A stretch of DNA of 64,000 nucleotides from an uncultured Slackia sp. (GCF_934630525.1 NZ_CAKTVX010000003.1:62001-126000); one strand, 5' to 3'; counted from the stretch's first letter, positions 43,498 to 52,611 are shown. Numbers and translations are program-made. Notes: generated by a model not told the origin, from the letters alone.

Positions 43498-44181
43498 ATG
43501 ACGGAAAGCGAAATCTACGCGCAGCTTGCCGACGCATGCGAAAGCCGCGCCAACACCTACCAATTCCTCTCGCGTTTGTACCAAAGCGAAATTGACGAAG
43601 ACCTGCTCAACGAGCTCGAGCATATGAGCTTCCCTTACGGAAGCGGCAACGCGAAGCTCGACGAAGGCTACATGCGCATGGCGAAGTTCATGTCGAACAC
43701 CTGGCCGAACACCTTGACCGATTTGGCAATCGACTACGTGCGCTCATTCATTGGCCACGGCAACGATTCGTATTCATGCGCCTACCCCTACGAAAGCGTG
43801 TACACGAGCCGCGAACGCCTCATGATGATGGGAGCGCGCGACATGGTGCTTGCGATTTACCGAAGCCAAAACTTGGACAAGCGCGAATCATGGAAAGAGG
43901 GCGAAGACCACGTAGCGGTAGAGCTCGAGTTCATGGCGACCATGGCCGCGCGTTCCGCCGACGCATTCCGCGCAGGCGACGCCGAAGAGGCCGAGACCGA
44001 GCTTACGGTTCAGCGCAATTTCCTTACCGACCACTTGCTTGCCTGGGTGCCCATGATGACCGCCGATTTGGCTCGATTCGCGAAAACCGATTTTTATCTG
44101 GGCCTGGCCTATGTCACCGAGGGTTTCCTAGGCATCGATGACGAGTTTTTCGCCGAATTGTTCGAAGAAAACGACGACTAA
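43498..44181 (+). CDS. TorD/DmsD-family redox enzyme chaperone
   Basis: The 227-residue all-helical protein has the TorD signature: YVRSFIGHGNDSYSCAYPYE followed by SVYTSRERLMMM, then EDHVAVELEFMATMA and a late HLLAWVPMMTADL. TorD proteins bind the Tat signal of molybdenum enzymes and hold the apoenzyme until cofactor is inserted. The presumed client is the oxidoreductase at 37805-40756. It starts two bases after the preceding stop and is followed by a strong intercistronic hairpin. Confidence 0.88.
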   Translation: MTESEIYAQLADACESRANTYQFLSRLYQSEIDEDLLNELEHMSFPYGSGNAKLDEGYMRMAKFMSNTWPNTLTDLAIDYVRSFIGHGNDSYSCAYPYESVYTSRERLMMMGARDMVLAIYRSQNLDKRESWKEGEDHVAVELEFMATMAARSADAFRAGDAEEAETELTVQRNFLTDHLLAWVPMMTADLARFAKTDFYLGLAYVTEGFLGIDDEFFAELFEENDD

Positions 44182-44197
44182 CAGCGCGCCACACGGC

Positions 44198-44270
44198 CTG
44201 CCCTGCAAAGGGAGGACGGCATGCATAGCTTTTCTATATGTACGGGGGCCGTCCTTCCTTTGCAGGGCAG
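44198..44270. repeat. Strong intercistronic hairpin
   Basis: Arms 44198-44220 and 44248-44270 are complementary at 22 of 23 positions around a 27-base AT-rich loop. It lies between torD and the UvrD-like gene and has no T-run. Confidence 0.75.
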
Positions 44271-44301
44271 TTCGAGGCGCCGTGACTACCGAGGAGCACG
44301 A

Positions 44302-45879
44302 ATGAATTCACGAACCATACAGCCAGATGAAGGGCTCAATTTGGCCTTGGAAATCATCGGCAAAGCGCACGACATGGGCCTTACCAACCGCCGCCCACGC
44401 CTGCTTCAAAGCTATGAACTTGAATTTCTGATGAATGACCTGGCATTTCTTGGCATTGCGCCCAAGCGCATGCACGAGATGCTCAAATTCTTCTATAAAA
44501 GCTGGGCCGACCGCGCCGACATGGACGAAGGCTGGCTTATTACGGGCGAAGAGTGCCAGCTGCATCGCTATTTAAAAGAAACGCTCGAATTCCAAGGCGC
44601 CATGATCGAATGGGAGGCACCCGGCGTCGCGTGTGCGCTGCTCGAAGCCAACCCGCAACTCGCAGATGCACTCGACATAGACGAAATCACGCTCGTCGAT
44701 GCGCATCTCATGAGCCGCGCGACCCAAGAGATGTGCGCACTCGCCGCGAGGGGCAACGTGAGCGGCACCGCAATCGACGAACCGAACGTACCCGCGGCCG
44801 AAGACTACCCCTGCGCGCCCGTTGAGGCAATCGTAGATAAGCTCGAAATAAAGAGCGCCACAGAGAAAACGCCCGAGAAGCGTTTCTTCGAAACGCCTCA
44901 AGAAGAATTCGCCTTTATCAGCCGTACTGTTGCCGAAGCTCTCGCCAACGGCGTCGACGCCCGCTGCGCCCTTATCGCCGTGCCCAATGGCGCATGGGCT
45001 ACTGGCGTGGCGCGGGCGCTTCGCGAACAGGGCATTCCTGCGGCATTTCGCACGGGAGACGCGCCTTTGCACGGCGATATCACCTCATTCGAGGCGAGCA
45101 GCGCTGCGCAGGCCGCAACGCTGCTTGCCCTTGTCGCCGACCCGGGCGACGCAACCGCATGGCGCTGCTGGTGCGGTTTCGGCGTTCATATGGCGCACAA
45201 CGAATTCTTTGACGCGCTCTGGCGCTTTGGACGCGAGCGTTCGCTCGGCTTCATCGAAAGCCTCAATGAGCTACGCGAGCATGGCAAGCAGGAACTCGAT
45301 TGCAGCAACCGGGCGTTTTTCGACGTCATGAACCGCTTCGAAATGGCGAGCAGCGAACTGCCAGTGCTTGAAAAGCTTCGCGGAAAGGCACTCATCGACG
45401 CCCTGTGCTCTCACGTTTGCCCCAACGCCGACGCCGCCGAGCAGACGGAAGAAGCGCTTGCCGCCATGCTTGAGCCGGCCGATGGGGATTCGGCAAGGGA
45501 CTTGATCGCGTGCCTGCGTCGCGCAATCTCGATGCGCCCGTGGAGCAGCAAAGGCGTGCGCGTGGGGTGCTTGGAAGATGTCGCCGACGCCGATACGCAA
45601 CTCCTTATCGCAAGCGGCATGGTGAATGGGTTCACGCCAAGGCCGAGCGCCCTCGATCCAACCAAAACCATGCCCGACAAGCGCGACCGCATTATCGCTC
45701 GCGAGGCCAACGTGCTTGCCTTCGCGTGTTCGCGCTGCGAGGGTGCGGCATATGTAACCGGGTTCGAGCTCATCGACGCCTCGCTCGCCGAGAAATTCAA
45801 GCTCAGCGTCGACCGCATCTCCATTATGGAAGGCGTGCGCGTGGCTAAAGTGCAGCCCAGCGCCGTACTCGGAAAATAA
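44302..45879 (+). CDS. UvrD/AddB-like protein lacking the ATPase motor
   Basis: The 525-residue protein aligns with the C-terminal half of UvrD-type helicases. CALIAVPNGAWATGVARALR followed by EQGIPAAFRTGD matches the domain 2 start, DTQLLIASGMVNGFTP matches the motif V region ('xxxGMxEGxFP'), and REANVLAFACSRCEGAAYVT matches motif VI with the ATP-contacting Arg retained but TRA changed to SRC. No Walker A or B is present, and the N-terminal 190 residues are a different helical domain. GAGGAG precedes the ATG. Placement after torD suggests a non-helicase role, perhaps as a scaffold in reductase maturation. Confidence 0.6.
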   Translation: MNSRTIQPDEGLNLALEIIGKAHDMGLTNRRPRLLQSYELEFLMNDLAFLGIAPKRMHEMLKFFYKSWADRADMDEGWLITGEECQLHRYLKETLEFQGAMIEWEAPGVACALLEANPQLADALDIDEITLVDAHLMSRATQEMCALAARGNVSGTAIDEPNVPAAEDYPCAPVEAIVDKLEIKSATEKTPEKRFFETPQEEFAFISRTVAEALANGVDARCALIAVPNGAWATGVARALREQGIPAAFRTGDAPLHGDITSFEASSAAQAATLLALVADPGDATAWRCWCGFGVHMAHNEFFDALWRFGRERSLGFIESLNELREHGKQELDCSNRAFFDVMNRFEMASSELPVLEKLRGKALIDALCSHVCPNADAAEQTEEALAAMLEPADGDSARDLIACLRRAISMRPWSSKGVRVGCLEDVADADTQLLIASGMVNGFTPRPSALDPTKTMPDKRDRIIAREANVLAFACSRCEGAAYVTGFELIDASLAEKFKLSVDRISIMEGVRVAKVQPSAVLGK

Positions 45880-45931
45880 GCCGTCGACGCAGAGAACCTG
45901 TTCAAGGCTCGCTAAATGCTTGGTTGCCGCC

Positions 45932-45962
45932 ACCTGCTCAATGCTAGGAGCATTGAGCAGGT
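45932..45962. repeat. Short hairpin repeat, copy i
   Basis: ACCTGCTCAATGCT, loop AGG, AGCATTGAGCAGGT: perfect 14-base arms. A half copy precedes it near 45905-45921. Confidence 0.8.
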
Positions 45963-45999
45963 CAAAAGCTCCGTCGCAATCACACAATCCGGTTTCAAA

Positions 46000-46032
46000 T
46001 ACCCAATCAACGCTCGCAGCATTGATTGGGTA
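46000..46032. repeat. Short hairpin repeat, copy j (different outer arms)
   Basis: TACCCAATCAACGCT, loop CGC, AGCATTGATTGGGTA: 15-base arms with one mismatch, next to copy i and before the convergent folC end. Confidence 0.8.
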
Positions 46033-46060
46033 TTGAGCAGGCGGCAAGCAGGTAGGCAGG

Positions 46061-47368
46061 CTAACAGCCCTTCAGCGCGGACATCACGTCGGCGATGGCG
46101 TAGAGCGAGCCGAAGCAGCACACCACGCCGTCGGGGCCGGCGGCTTCGACGGCGCTTTCAACCGCATTGGCGATTGACGGGCAAGCCTGCACCTGCAAAC
46201 GCTGCACGCAGTAGTCGTGCACGCCCTCGAACTCGAGCTCGCGATCGCGAATGGCATCGGCCAGCTCGTCGGCATGCAGCGCGCGCTCGTTTTCGGGCGG
46301 CTCGGCGCAGAAGTAGCGCGCCGCCAGCGGCAACGTGGCATCGATCATGGCCTGGTAGTTCTTGTCGCGCAGCACGTTCATCACAAACGTCACGCCGCCC
46401 TGCGGGAAATACTCGCGCAGGCTCGCCGCCAACACATTGGCTCCCTGTTCGTTATGGCCACCATCGACAATCACCGTGGGGTTTTCGCGCACCACCTCGA
46501 AGCGGCCCTGCCACACCGTGGCCTCGAGACCCGCCTTAATGGCCTCGTCGGAAATCTCGAACCCACGTCCACGCAGCACGCGCGCAATTTCGATAGCCAT
46601 CACGGCGTTGTTCGGCTGATAGGTGCCCGCGAGTTTCAAGCGCACATCGGTGAAACCATCATAAGAAAACACCTGGTGCAGGCCTTCCGCATGCGCATGA
46701 ATGCGACCGAAGCGCGGCACGCTCACCGGTGCGCCCACCTCGCGAGCACGCTGCATGATAACGGCCTCGGCTTCGGGCTTCTGCCTGTAGCTCACCACGG
46801 GAATACCGGCTTTGATGATGCCGGCTTTCTCGTGCGCGATTTTGGCGATGGTGTCGCCGAGCACATGCGTGTGGTCAAGCGCGATCGAAGCAATGGCGCA
46901 CACCTCGGGCGTGACGACATTCGTGGAGTCGAGCCTACCGCCCAAACCCACCTCAAGCACCACGGCCGTGCAGCCGACCTGCGCAAAATGCAGCAGCGCC
47001 GCCGCCGTGATGAGCTCGAACGCCGTGGGCTGCTCGTCCATCTGCTCGGCCGCTTCGCGCACCTCAAGCGCCACAGCGAGCAGATCTTCGTCGGAAATAT
47101 CTTCGCGGTTCACCTGAATGCGTTCGTTGAAACGCAGCACATACGGCGAGGTGAACAGGCCAACCTTGTAGCCCGCCGCCTGCAGAATGCCCGCGGTGAA
47201 CGCGCACGTCGACCCCTTGCCGTTCGTGCCTGCCACATGCACGATGCGCAGGCGATCTTGCGGGCGGCCCAGGCGCTCGAGCAGCTCTTCTGTACGATGC
47301 AGCCCCAGGCGAACGTCGCGCCACGCGCCTTGCTGCAGGTACACTTTCGGGTCGAATTCTTCAGTCAT
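46061..47368 (-). CDS. folC: Folylpolyglutamate / dihydrofolate synthase
   Basis: The 435-residue Mur-ligase-like enzyme adds glutamate to folates. VHVAGTNGKGSTCAF is the P-loop near residue 50. LFTSPYVLRFNERIQVN, GLGGRLDSTNVV and DHTHVLGDTIAKIAHEKAGI are family signatures, and VDGGHNEQG marks the C-terminal domain. AAGGAA precedes the ATG. Length is typical. Whether it is bifunctional cannot be told from sequence alone. Confidence 0.92.
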   Translation of the reverse strand: MTEEFDPKVYLQQGAWRDVRLGLHRTEELLERLGRPQDRLRIVHVAGTNGKGSTCAFTAGILQAAGYKVGLFTSPYVLRFNERIQVNREDISDEDLLAVALEVREAAEQMDEQPTAFELITAAALLHFAQVGCTAVVLEVGLGGRLDSTNVVTPEVCAIASIALDHTHVLGDTIAKIAHEKAGIIKAGIPVVSYRQKPEAEAVIMQRAREVGAPVSVPRFGRIHAHAEGLHQVFSYDGFTDVRLKLAGTYQPNNAVMAIEIARVLRGRGFEISDEAIKAGLEATVWQGRFEVVRENPTVIVDGGHNEQGANVLAASLREYFPQGGVTFVMNVLRDKNYQAMIDATLPLAARYFCAEPPENERALHADELADAIRDRELEFEGVHDYCVQRLQVQACPSIANAVESAVEAAGPDGVVCCFGSLYAIADVMSALKGC

Positions 47369-47415
47369 GCGTTAGTTCCTTTTTAAAATCGCTTTCGCTG
47401 CGTCGCACTCGAGCT

Positions 47416-47550
47416 GGGCTGCGTGCGCAACAGGTCGTCGGTGTTCATTTCGGCACTTATTTTAAAATGAAAACACCATCAGGTGAGCGCATGGCGAGCC
47501 AAAGGCGAGCGGTAGCGAACCGTGGCCTGCCGCGCGCACGACGCAGCCCG
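47416..47550. repeat. Three-stem structured element, copy 3
   Basis: Imperfect outer arms (GGGCTGCG...CAGG and its complement) enclose a core at about 47435-47525. Inner stems: TTCATTT 47444-47450 / AAATGAA 47465-47471, and GGTGAGC 47482-47488 / GCGAACC 47515-47521. The core shares GAGCGCAT(A/G)GCGAGC and GCGAGCGGTAGC with the copies near 53.6-53.9 kb. It fills the folC-uracil glycosylase gap. Confidence 0.65.
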
Positions 47551-47565
47551 AGCGCCACGCGCGCC

Positions 47566-48171
47566 CTACCCTTTCAGCAGCTCGCCCAAGCGGCGGAAAT
47601 CGGCCTCGATAGCCACCTGCTTCGTGGGATCGTACAGCGCCGCCGCGGGGTGGTACACGGGGAACACCTTGAAGCGCCCCGCCATGGTCACCTGCCCGTG
47701 CAAGCGCGTAATGCCGCGCTCGGTTTTCAGGATGAACTTCGTAGAGAAGTTGCCCATGGTTACAAGGAATTCCGGCCCAATGGCACGCACCTGATCGCGC
47801 AAATACGGCGTGCACGTGGCAATTTCATCGTGATGTGGGTCGCGATTCGACGGCGGTCGGCATTTCAGCACGTTCGCAATGAATACCTCGTCACGCGAAA
47901 GGCCCGCAAGCGCCAGCAAATCGGTAAGGTAATGCCCCGCTGCGCCCACGAACGGGCGCCCCTGCAAATCTTCGTTTTTGCCGGGCGCTTCGCCAATGAG
48001 CATCACGCGGGCGGCAGGGTTGCCAAACCCCGGAACCACATTCGTGCGGCCCTCGCACAAAGCGCAGCGGCGGCACTGGCCAATTACGCCTTCGATATCG
48101 GCCAGAAGTTGGGCGGAATCTTCGCCCTCCTTCGCCTGCACCGTTGCAAAATGGCTGTTCACTATGGCCAT
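47566..48171 (-). CDS. Type 4 (Fe-S) uracil-DNA glycosylase
   Basis: The 201-residue DNA-repair enzyme removes uracil from DNA. CRRCALC near residues 33-39 with C103 and C120 provides the [4Fe-4S] ligands. GEAPGKNEDLQGRPFVGAAG is the type 4 motif A, PSNRDP is conserved, and HPAAALYDP is motif B. The ATG at 48171 is chosen by family length and a GAGGGCG ribosome binding site; the frame extends further upstream through the end of alr without support. It lies 16 bases after alr. Confidence 0.9.
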   Translation of the reverse strand: MAIVNSHFATVQAKEGEDSAQLLADIEGVIGQCRRCALCEGRTNVVPGFGNPAARVMLIGEAPGKNEDLQGRPFVGAAGHYLTDLLALAGLSRDEVFIANVLKCRPPSNRDPHHDEIATCTPYLRDQVRAIGPEFLVTMGNFSTKFILKTERGITRLHGQVTMAGRFKVFPVYHPAAALYDPTKQVAIEADFRRLGELLKG

Positions 48172-48187
48172 GGCGCCCTCGCCTTCT

Positions 48188-49486
48188 TTAGCGCGTGTAA
48201 ACCTTCGGCATGCGCAGGCCGAACGCGCAGCACAGCTCATGCGGAATAGTGCCGATTTGCTCCGCCATATCGTCAATCGTGATGCGTGCGCCGCCCTGGG
48301 CGCCCACAAGCAGCACCTCATCGCCGATTTGCGGGTCAAGGCGCGGACGTGTGCCGCGGCTGCGCATATCGACCTCGAACATACACTGATCCATGCAGAT
48401 ATTGCCCACCTGGTTGCAAAGCTGGCCGTTGTAAATGACCTGTGCGCGGCTCGAAAGCGCACGATTGTAGCCGTCGGCGTAGCCAATGGGCAGCGTGCAA
48501 ATTTTCACGCTGCCGGTGGAACGGTAATGCAAACCATAGCTCACGCCTTCGCTCATGGGAGGCTGGCTCACGTTCGTGATGCGCGCGTGCACGCTCATGG
48601 CCGGACGCAAATCGAAATAACCCACCGTTTCGGGGCACGGGTGGAAACCGTACAGCGAGATGCCGAAACGAGCCATATCGAGATGCGTATCGGGGTAGCG
48701 CAAAAGCGCTGCGGAATTCGCGCAGTGCACGATGCCCGGGTTAATGCCCGCCACGCGCATGTCGGCAATAGCCTCGGTGAAGCGGCGGAATTGCATGTTG
48801 AAATCGAGCGTTTCGGGGCAGTCGGCCGTGGCGAAGTGGGTGAACGTGCCCACGTGCTCAAGCGCTCGGTGGAAGCTGATTTGGCGCACGAACTCGACCG
48901 CTTCGTCGAAGCGCACACCAATGCGGTTCATGCCGGTGTTGAGCGCCAAATGGAACGGCGCGCGCAGTCCGTGAGCGTCGGCCGCCTCACCATAGGCGAC
49001 GGCGAATTCGGCCGTATACACGCTCGGCATGATGTTGTAGTTCAAAAGCAGCGGAATAGCCGCCTCGGGAGGTTCGGAAAGCATGAGCACAGGCGCGGTA
49101 ATGCCCGCCTCGCGCAGCTTCACGCCTTCCTGCACCGTTGCCACCGCAAGGTAGGCGGCACCGGCAGAAAGCGCGGTTTTCGCAACCTCGACCGAACCAT
49201 GCCCGTAGGCGTCGGCCTTCACAACGGCCAGCAAGCGGCACCCAGGCTTCAGGCGACGCTTGGCCACGGCGATGTTGTTGCGAATAGCGCCCAGGTCGAC
49301 CTCGACCCATGACCAACGGCGCTCGTTTTCGACGATTTCGGCCAAGCGCTCAGGCGAAAAATCGCTCGCATTCGCAGCTGCGCGGGAACCCAGGGGCGCC
49401 ACATCGCGCAGCAAGCTCGAAACGTCCTGCTGCTTGGCGGGTCGGCTTCCGCCCACCTGCGCGCCGAATGCATTGAATCCGTTCAT
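48188..49486 (-). CDS. alr: Alanine racemase
   Basis: The 432-residue PLP enzyme makes D-alanine for peptidoglycan. VVKADAYGHG holds the PLP lysine, HLALNTGMNRIGV and ARFGISLYGF are conserved, and the second catalytic Tyr sits in VSYGLHYRS. An N-terminal extension of about 60 residues before the VEVDLGAIRNN start of the fold is longer than usual. The ATG at 49486 has AGAGGAG upstream; an alternative at 49513 is less likely. It is followed by the uracil-DNA glycosylase gene. Confidence 0.9.
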   Translation of the reverse strand: MNGFNAFGAQVGGSRPAKQQDVSSLLRDVAPLGSRAAANASDFSPERLAEIVENERRWSWVEVDLGAIRNNIAVAKRRLKPGCRLLAVVKADAYGHGSVEVAKTALSAGAAYLAVATVQEGVKLREAGITAPVLMLSEPPEAAIPLLLNYNIMPSVYTAEFAVAYGEAADAHGLRAPFHLALNTGMNRIGVRFDEAVEFVRQISFHRALEHVGTFTHFATADCPETLDFNMQFRRFTEAIADMRVAGINPGIVHCANSAALLRYPDTHLDMARFGISLYGFHPCPETVGYFDLRPAMSVHARITNVSQPPMSEGVSYGLHYRSTGSVKICTLPIGYADGYNRALSSRAQVIYNGQLCNQVGNICMDQCMFEVDMRSRGTRPRLDPQIGDEVLLVGAQGGARITIDDMAEQIGTIPHELCCAFGLRMPKVYTR

Positions 49487-49580
49487 AGAGGCTGCTCCTC
49501 TTTCATATCCCATTAGTACTTGTAGGATACCGCGCGAAAGCGCGTGCTGGGTAAACGTTTTCGAAAACCAGCCCATGCAC

Positions 49581-49610
49581 AAAGAGAAACGCCCCCGCTC
49601 GAACGGGGCG
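49581..49610 (-). terminator. Terminator after the HIRAN gene
   Basis: On the minus strand CGCCCC / GGGGCG is followed by TTTCTCTTT. Confidence 0.65.
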
Positions 49611-49635
49611 CCCTACCCAAACGCGGAGCACACGG

Positions 49636-49980
49636 CTATTCCGCCTTTTTCTGTTTACGATTGTCAGTGACGTAGATTCCCACACGCACCTGTTTCCATG
49701 GATCGGCCTTTTTGTCGACCTGCATAATGCGGCATTCAAGCACGTTGGCATGGCCGAAACGCAGCAGCTGCGCGATAGCGGCGTTGCTATCGCCGGGGAC
49801 ATAACCAAGATGCACGCCCTTGCGGCAAATCGCCACGGCATCGGGATCGTGCGGGTTGTCGGGCTCGGCTACGAGCTCGAGTTTCTTGCCAGGCTTGAGC
49901 TTCTTGAGCGCCAGCGCGCCATCGTGATATTGAAACCCTGCGATAAAGAACGACTGCATGATTTTGGACGGCTCATACAT
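49636..49980 (-). CDS. HIRAN-domain protein
   Basis: The 114-residue stand-alone HIRAN domain contains FFIAGFQYHDGALALKKLKP, LVAEPDNPHDPDAVAI and GVHLGYVPGDSNAAIAQLL, the pattern of HIRAN folds that bind DNA ends in eukaryotic HLTF and occur singly in bacteria. The bacterial function is not established. An AGGAGG sits before the ATG at 49980. It is monocistronic between alr and the Fic gene. Confidence 0.8.
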   Translation of the reverse strand: MYEPSKIMQSFFIAGFQYHDGALALKKLKPGKKLELVAEPDNPHDPDAVAICRKGVHLGYVPGDSNAAIAQLLRFGHANVLECRIMQVDKKADPWKQVRVGIYVTDNRKQKKAE

Positions 49981-50152
49981 GGCTTCCTCCTATCGATTCA
50001 CCTGATAGGAGCGATATTAGCCAGTTTCGTTCACACGCGTGTACAACAGAATGGACAGAACTGGCCAAATTGCACGCCGCATACAACACGAGGGCCACGC
50101 CCAATCGGATCACCCCTCGCTCCATCTTGCTCTTGCCGCCATGCGCTACGCA

Positions 50153-51076
50153 CTACCCCAATGAGAGGAAGCTCATAGCCAATGCCACCATGGCCTCTTT
50201 CTCGTCGGGCTTCGACTCGGCGACCATGATGGTGAGCGCGACCAAAACGCTGTCGGAAATACGCTTGGTGCCGTCGGCCCACAACGCGTCGTTCATGTTC
50301 AGGAAATACAGGAAGAGCGCCGCGGCGATGCGCTTGTTGCCGTCGTGGAACGAGTGGTTCTTAACGACGAAATACAGCAGGTTCGCGGCCTTTTCCTCGA
50401 GGGTCGGGTACATCTCCTGCCCGCCGAAGCCCTGGTAGATCGCCGCGATGCTCGAGCGGAAGGAGTCGTCCTTCTCGACGCCGAACAGATCGCTGTCGCG
50501 CGAGAACCTCATTGACGCGATAAGGCTTCGGCATTCGTCGTAATCGAGCACGTACGTCGCCGCGCGGCCCTTCGGCTTCGCGATTCGCTGATGGTCGTAG
50601 TCGTCGAGCAGGTCGAGCGCGCCTGTGTACGCTTTGATGACCGAGAGTATGTCTCTCGCTTCGAGCGAGTTCGGGATGCGGTCCATGACCTGGACGATTT
50701 GCCCCAACTGCGCAAGGCGGCGCTTGTTTGCGGCATAGCCATCAAGCACATATTGTCGCAGCACGCCTGTCGCCCATCGGCGAAATTCGACGCCGCGCTT
50801 TGATTTCACGCGATAACCGACCGAAATGATGACATCGAGGTTGTAGAACGCGACCGGCTTGTCCGAATTTGCAATGTGCAAATAATGCACATTGCCTTCT
50901 TCGAGGATTTCCCCTTCCCTAAAAATATTAGAGATATGGCGGGAAATCACCGACCTGTCTCTCCCGAAAAGCGCCGCCATCTGTTCTTTTGTCAGCCATA
51001 CCGTTTCGCCGTCGAATTCGACATTGAGCTTTGCCTGATCGTCTTCCGATTCGAACAGCACAATCTCGTTTTCCAT
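50153..51076 (-). CDS. RhuM-type N-terminus fused to a Fic/Doc domain
   Basis: The 307-residue protein has an N-terminal 130 residues matching RhuM (FDGETVWLTKEQMAALFGRD, SVISRHISNIFREG, YNLDVIISVGYRVKS) and a C-terminal Fic fold with catalytic HSFHDGNKRIAAALFLYFL (His241). The motif ends NKR as in Doc rather than NGR as in AMP-transferring Fic, so phosphotransfer, as by Doc on EF-Tu, is possible. No inhibitory (S/T)xxxE(G/N) helix or antitoxin gene is evident next to it. GGAGG precedes the ATG at 51076; an in-frame extension to 51166 is rejected. Confidence 0.85.
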   Translation of the reverse strand: MENEIVLFESEDDQAKLNVEFDGETVWLTKEQMAALFGRDRSVISRHISNIFREGEILEEGNVHYLHIANSDKPVAFYNLDVIISVGYRVKSKRGVEFRRWATGVLRQYVLDGYAANKRRLAQLGQIVQVMDRIPNSLEARDILSVIKAYTGALDLLDDYDHQRIAKPKGRAATYVLDYDECRSLIASMRFSRDSDLFGVEKDDSFRSSIAAIYQGFGGQEMYPTLEEKAANLLYFVVKNHSFHDGNKRIAAALFLYFLNMNDALWADGTKRISDSVLVALTIMVAESKPDEKEAMVALAMSFLSLG

Positions 51077-51204
51077 CTCGCCTCCAACCCGCATCGCTAT
51101 AACCAAACATCTGTTCGTATTATAGCATATAGGCAAAGCCTCTGCCATGAGCTTGCGAAACCGCAACTATCCATCGATGCCCTTTGCTCTACAAGATAGG
51201 GAGC

Positions 51205-51237
51205 TAAAAAAAACGGGGCACCGTATGGCGCCCCGTT
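51205..51237 (-). terminator. Terminator after galU
   Basis: On the minus strand AACGGGGC / GCCCCGTT runs directly into a T-run. Confidence 0.85.
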
Positions 51238-51258
51238 CGCTCGCATATTTTTTTCAGC

Positions 51259-52077
51259 TTAGCCGTTCTTGCGGGCGTACAGCTTGTTGTTGGTGTCGAG
51301 CCAGGTCTCGACCGTGCCGGTGTCGAAGCCGTCTTCGTCAGAAATGACGACAGCGTACATTTCCTCTTCGTCAAGCACCGCGTCAAGCGCGTCGGTGAGC
51401 TGGATTTCGCCGCCCACAGTGGGCTTGGCGTCGGCCAGAAGCTCCATGACGCGAGCCGAAAGCAGATAGCGGCCGAACACCGAGAGGTTCGACGGAGCGT
51501 CTTCAAGCGCCGGCTTCTCGACCAGGCTGTTCACCTTCCACACGCCGTCTTCGCCTTCGACGGGCGCGCCGTCAATGATGCCGAAGCGGTGCACCTGCTC
51601 GTCGGGAACGGGCAGCACGGCGATCACGCTTGCGCCGCCGTGCGCGCGAGAAACCTCGAGCATGCGCGGGCAAATGTTGTTGTCGGGCACGATGACGTCG
51701 CCCAACAGCACGAAGAATGGCTCATCGGCAGTTTTCTCGGCTGCGCAATGAATCGCGTGGCCCAGGCCCAGCGGCTCGTCCTGGTAAACATAGGAAACGT
51801 TGAGGTTACCAACACGCTCGACCTCGTCGGCGTAAGCGTCTTTGCCGCGGGCGCGCAGCGTTGCCACGAGCTCCGGATCGGGCGAGAAGTGCTTCTCGAT
51901 GGACTTCTTGTCGCGGCTGTTCACGATAACGACCTCGTCGGCGCCCGACGCCAGGCCTTCTTCGACCACGTACTGAATAACGGGGCGGTCGACCACGAGC
52001 AGCATTTCTTTCGGCTGAGCCTTGGTGGCGGGAAGGAAGCGCGTGCCCATGCCCGCAGCGGGAATCAAAGCCTTCAA
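51259..52077 (-). CDS. galU: UTP-glucose-1-phosphate uridylyltransferase
   Basis: The 272-residue nucleotidyltransferase makes UDP-glucose. The N-terminal KALIPAAGMGTRFLPATKAQ holds the nucleotide loop, PKEMLLVVDRPVIQYVVEE follows, and LLGDVIVPDN and FGIIDG are typical GalU motifs. The start is TTG at 52077, because the protein begins at the usual position there and AGGAGA lies 8 bases upstream; no ATG fits. The rare start may limit expression. Monocistronic with a strong terminator. Confidence 0.92.
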   Translation of the reverse strand: MKALIPAAGMGTRFLPATKAQPKEMLLVVDRPVIQYVVEEGLASGADEVVIVNSRDKKSIEKHFSPDPELVATLRARGKDAYADEVERVGNLNVSYVYQDEPLGLGHAIHCAAEKTADEPFFVLLGDVIVPDNNICPRMLEVSRAHGGASVIAVLPVPDEQVHRFGIIDGAPVEGEDGVWKVNSLVEKPALEDAPSNLSVFGRYLLSARVMELLADAKPTVGGEIQLTDALDAVLDEEEMYAVVISDEDGFDTGTVETWLDTNNKLYARKNG

Positions 52078-52611
52078 CGTACATCTCCTATCTGGGAAAA
52101 CGACGCGCCGCGCAACGGCGGCGCGTTCGATTGCGTGGGTGTATTGTACGACACTTGAACGCCAAGCGGGAAAAGCCCAAAAAGGCTGCACGCAAGCGCA
52201 ACGCGGAAGCGAGGGCGAATCCTGAGGCGAATCCTGGGCGTACGAGCTTAAAGAAGCGCCGGCCGCGCAAATACCGACGATAGTCGCAGACGAGGCAGAA
52301 ATGGCCTTCGGAAAACCCGCACACGAATCCCGAAGCCAACGTCCCTCCGCTGAGCAAATCGCAAAAGATTCCAGTTTGTCGAGTATAGTCGACAAATCTC
52401 CCATCATTTTGTCGAGTATGTTCGACAAGCTGGCATAACCACCGCAGCACATGATTACCGCGAGCAAACGCCAGCGCGAACGAGCAACGCCGCGAATGGA
52501 CACCGGGAGCCCTTATCGCCAAGCGCGCCCCATCGCGGAAAAGAAAAAGCGGCGGGCGCCCGTAGCACCCACCGCTCCAATCGCATATGCACAAAAACCC
52601 AGACCAGCGCG

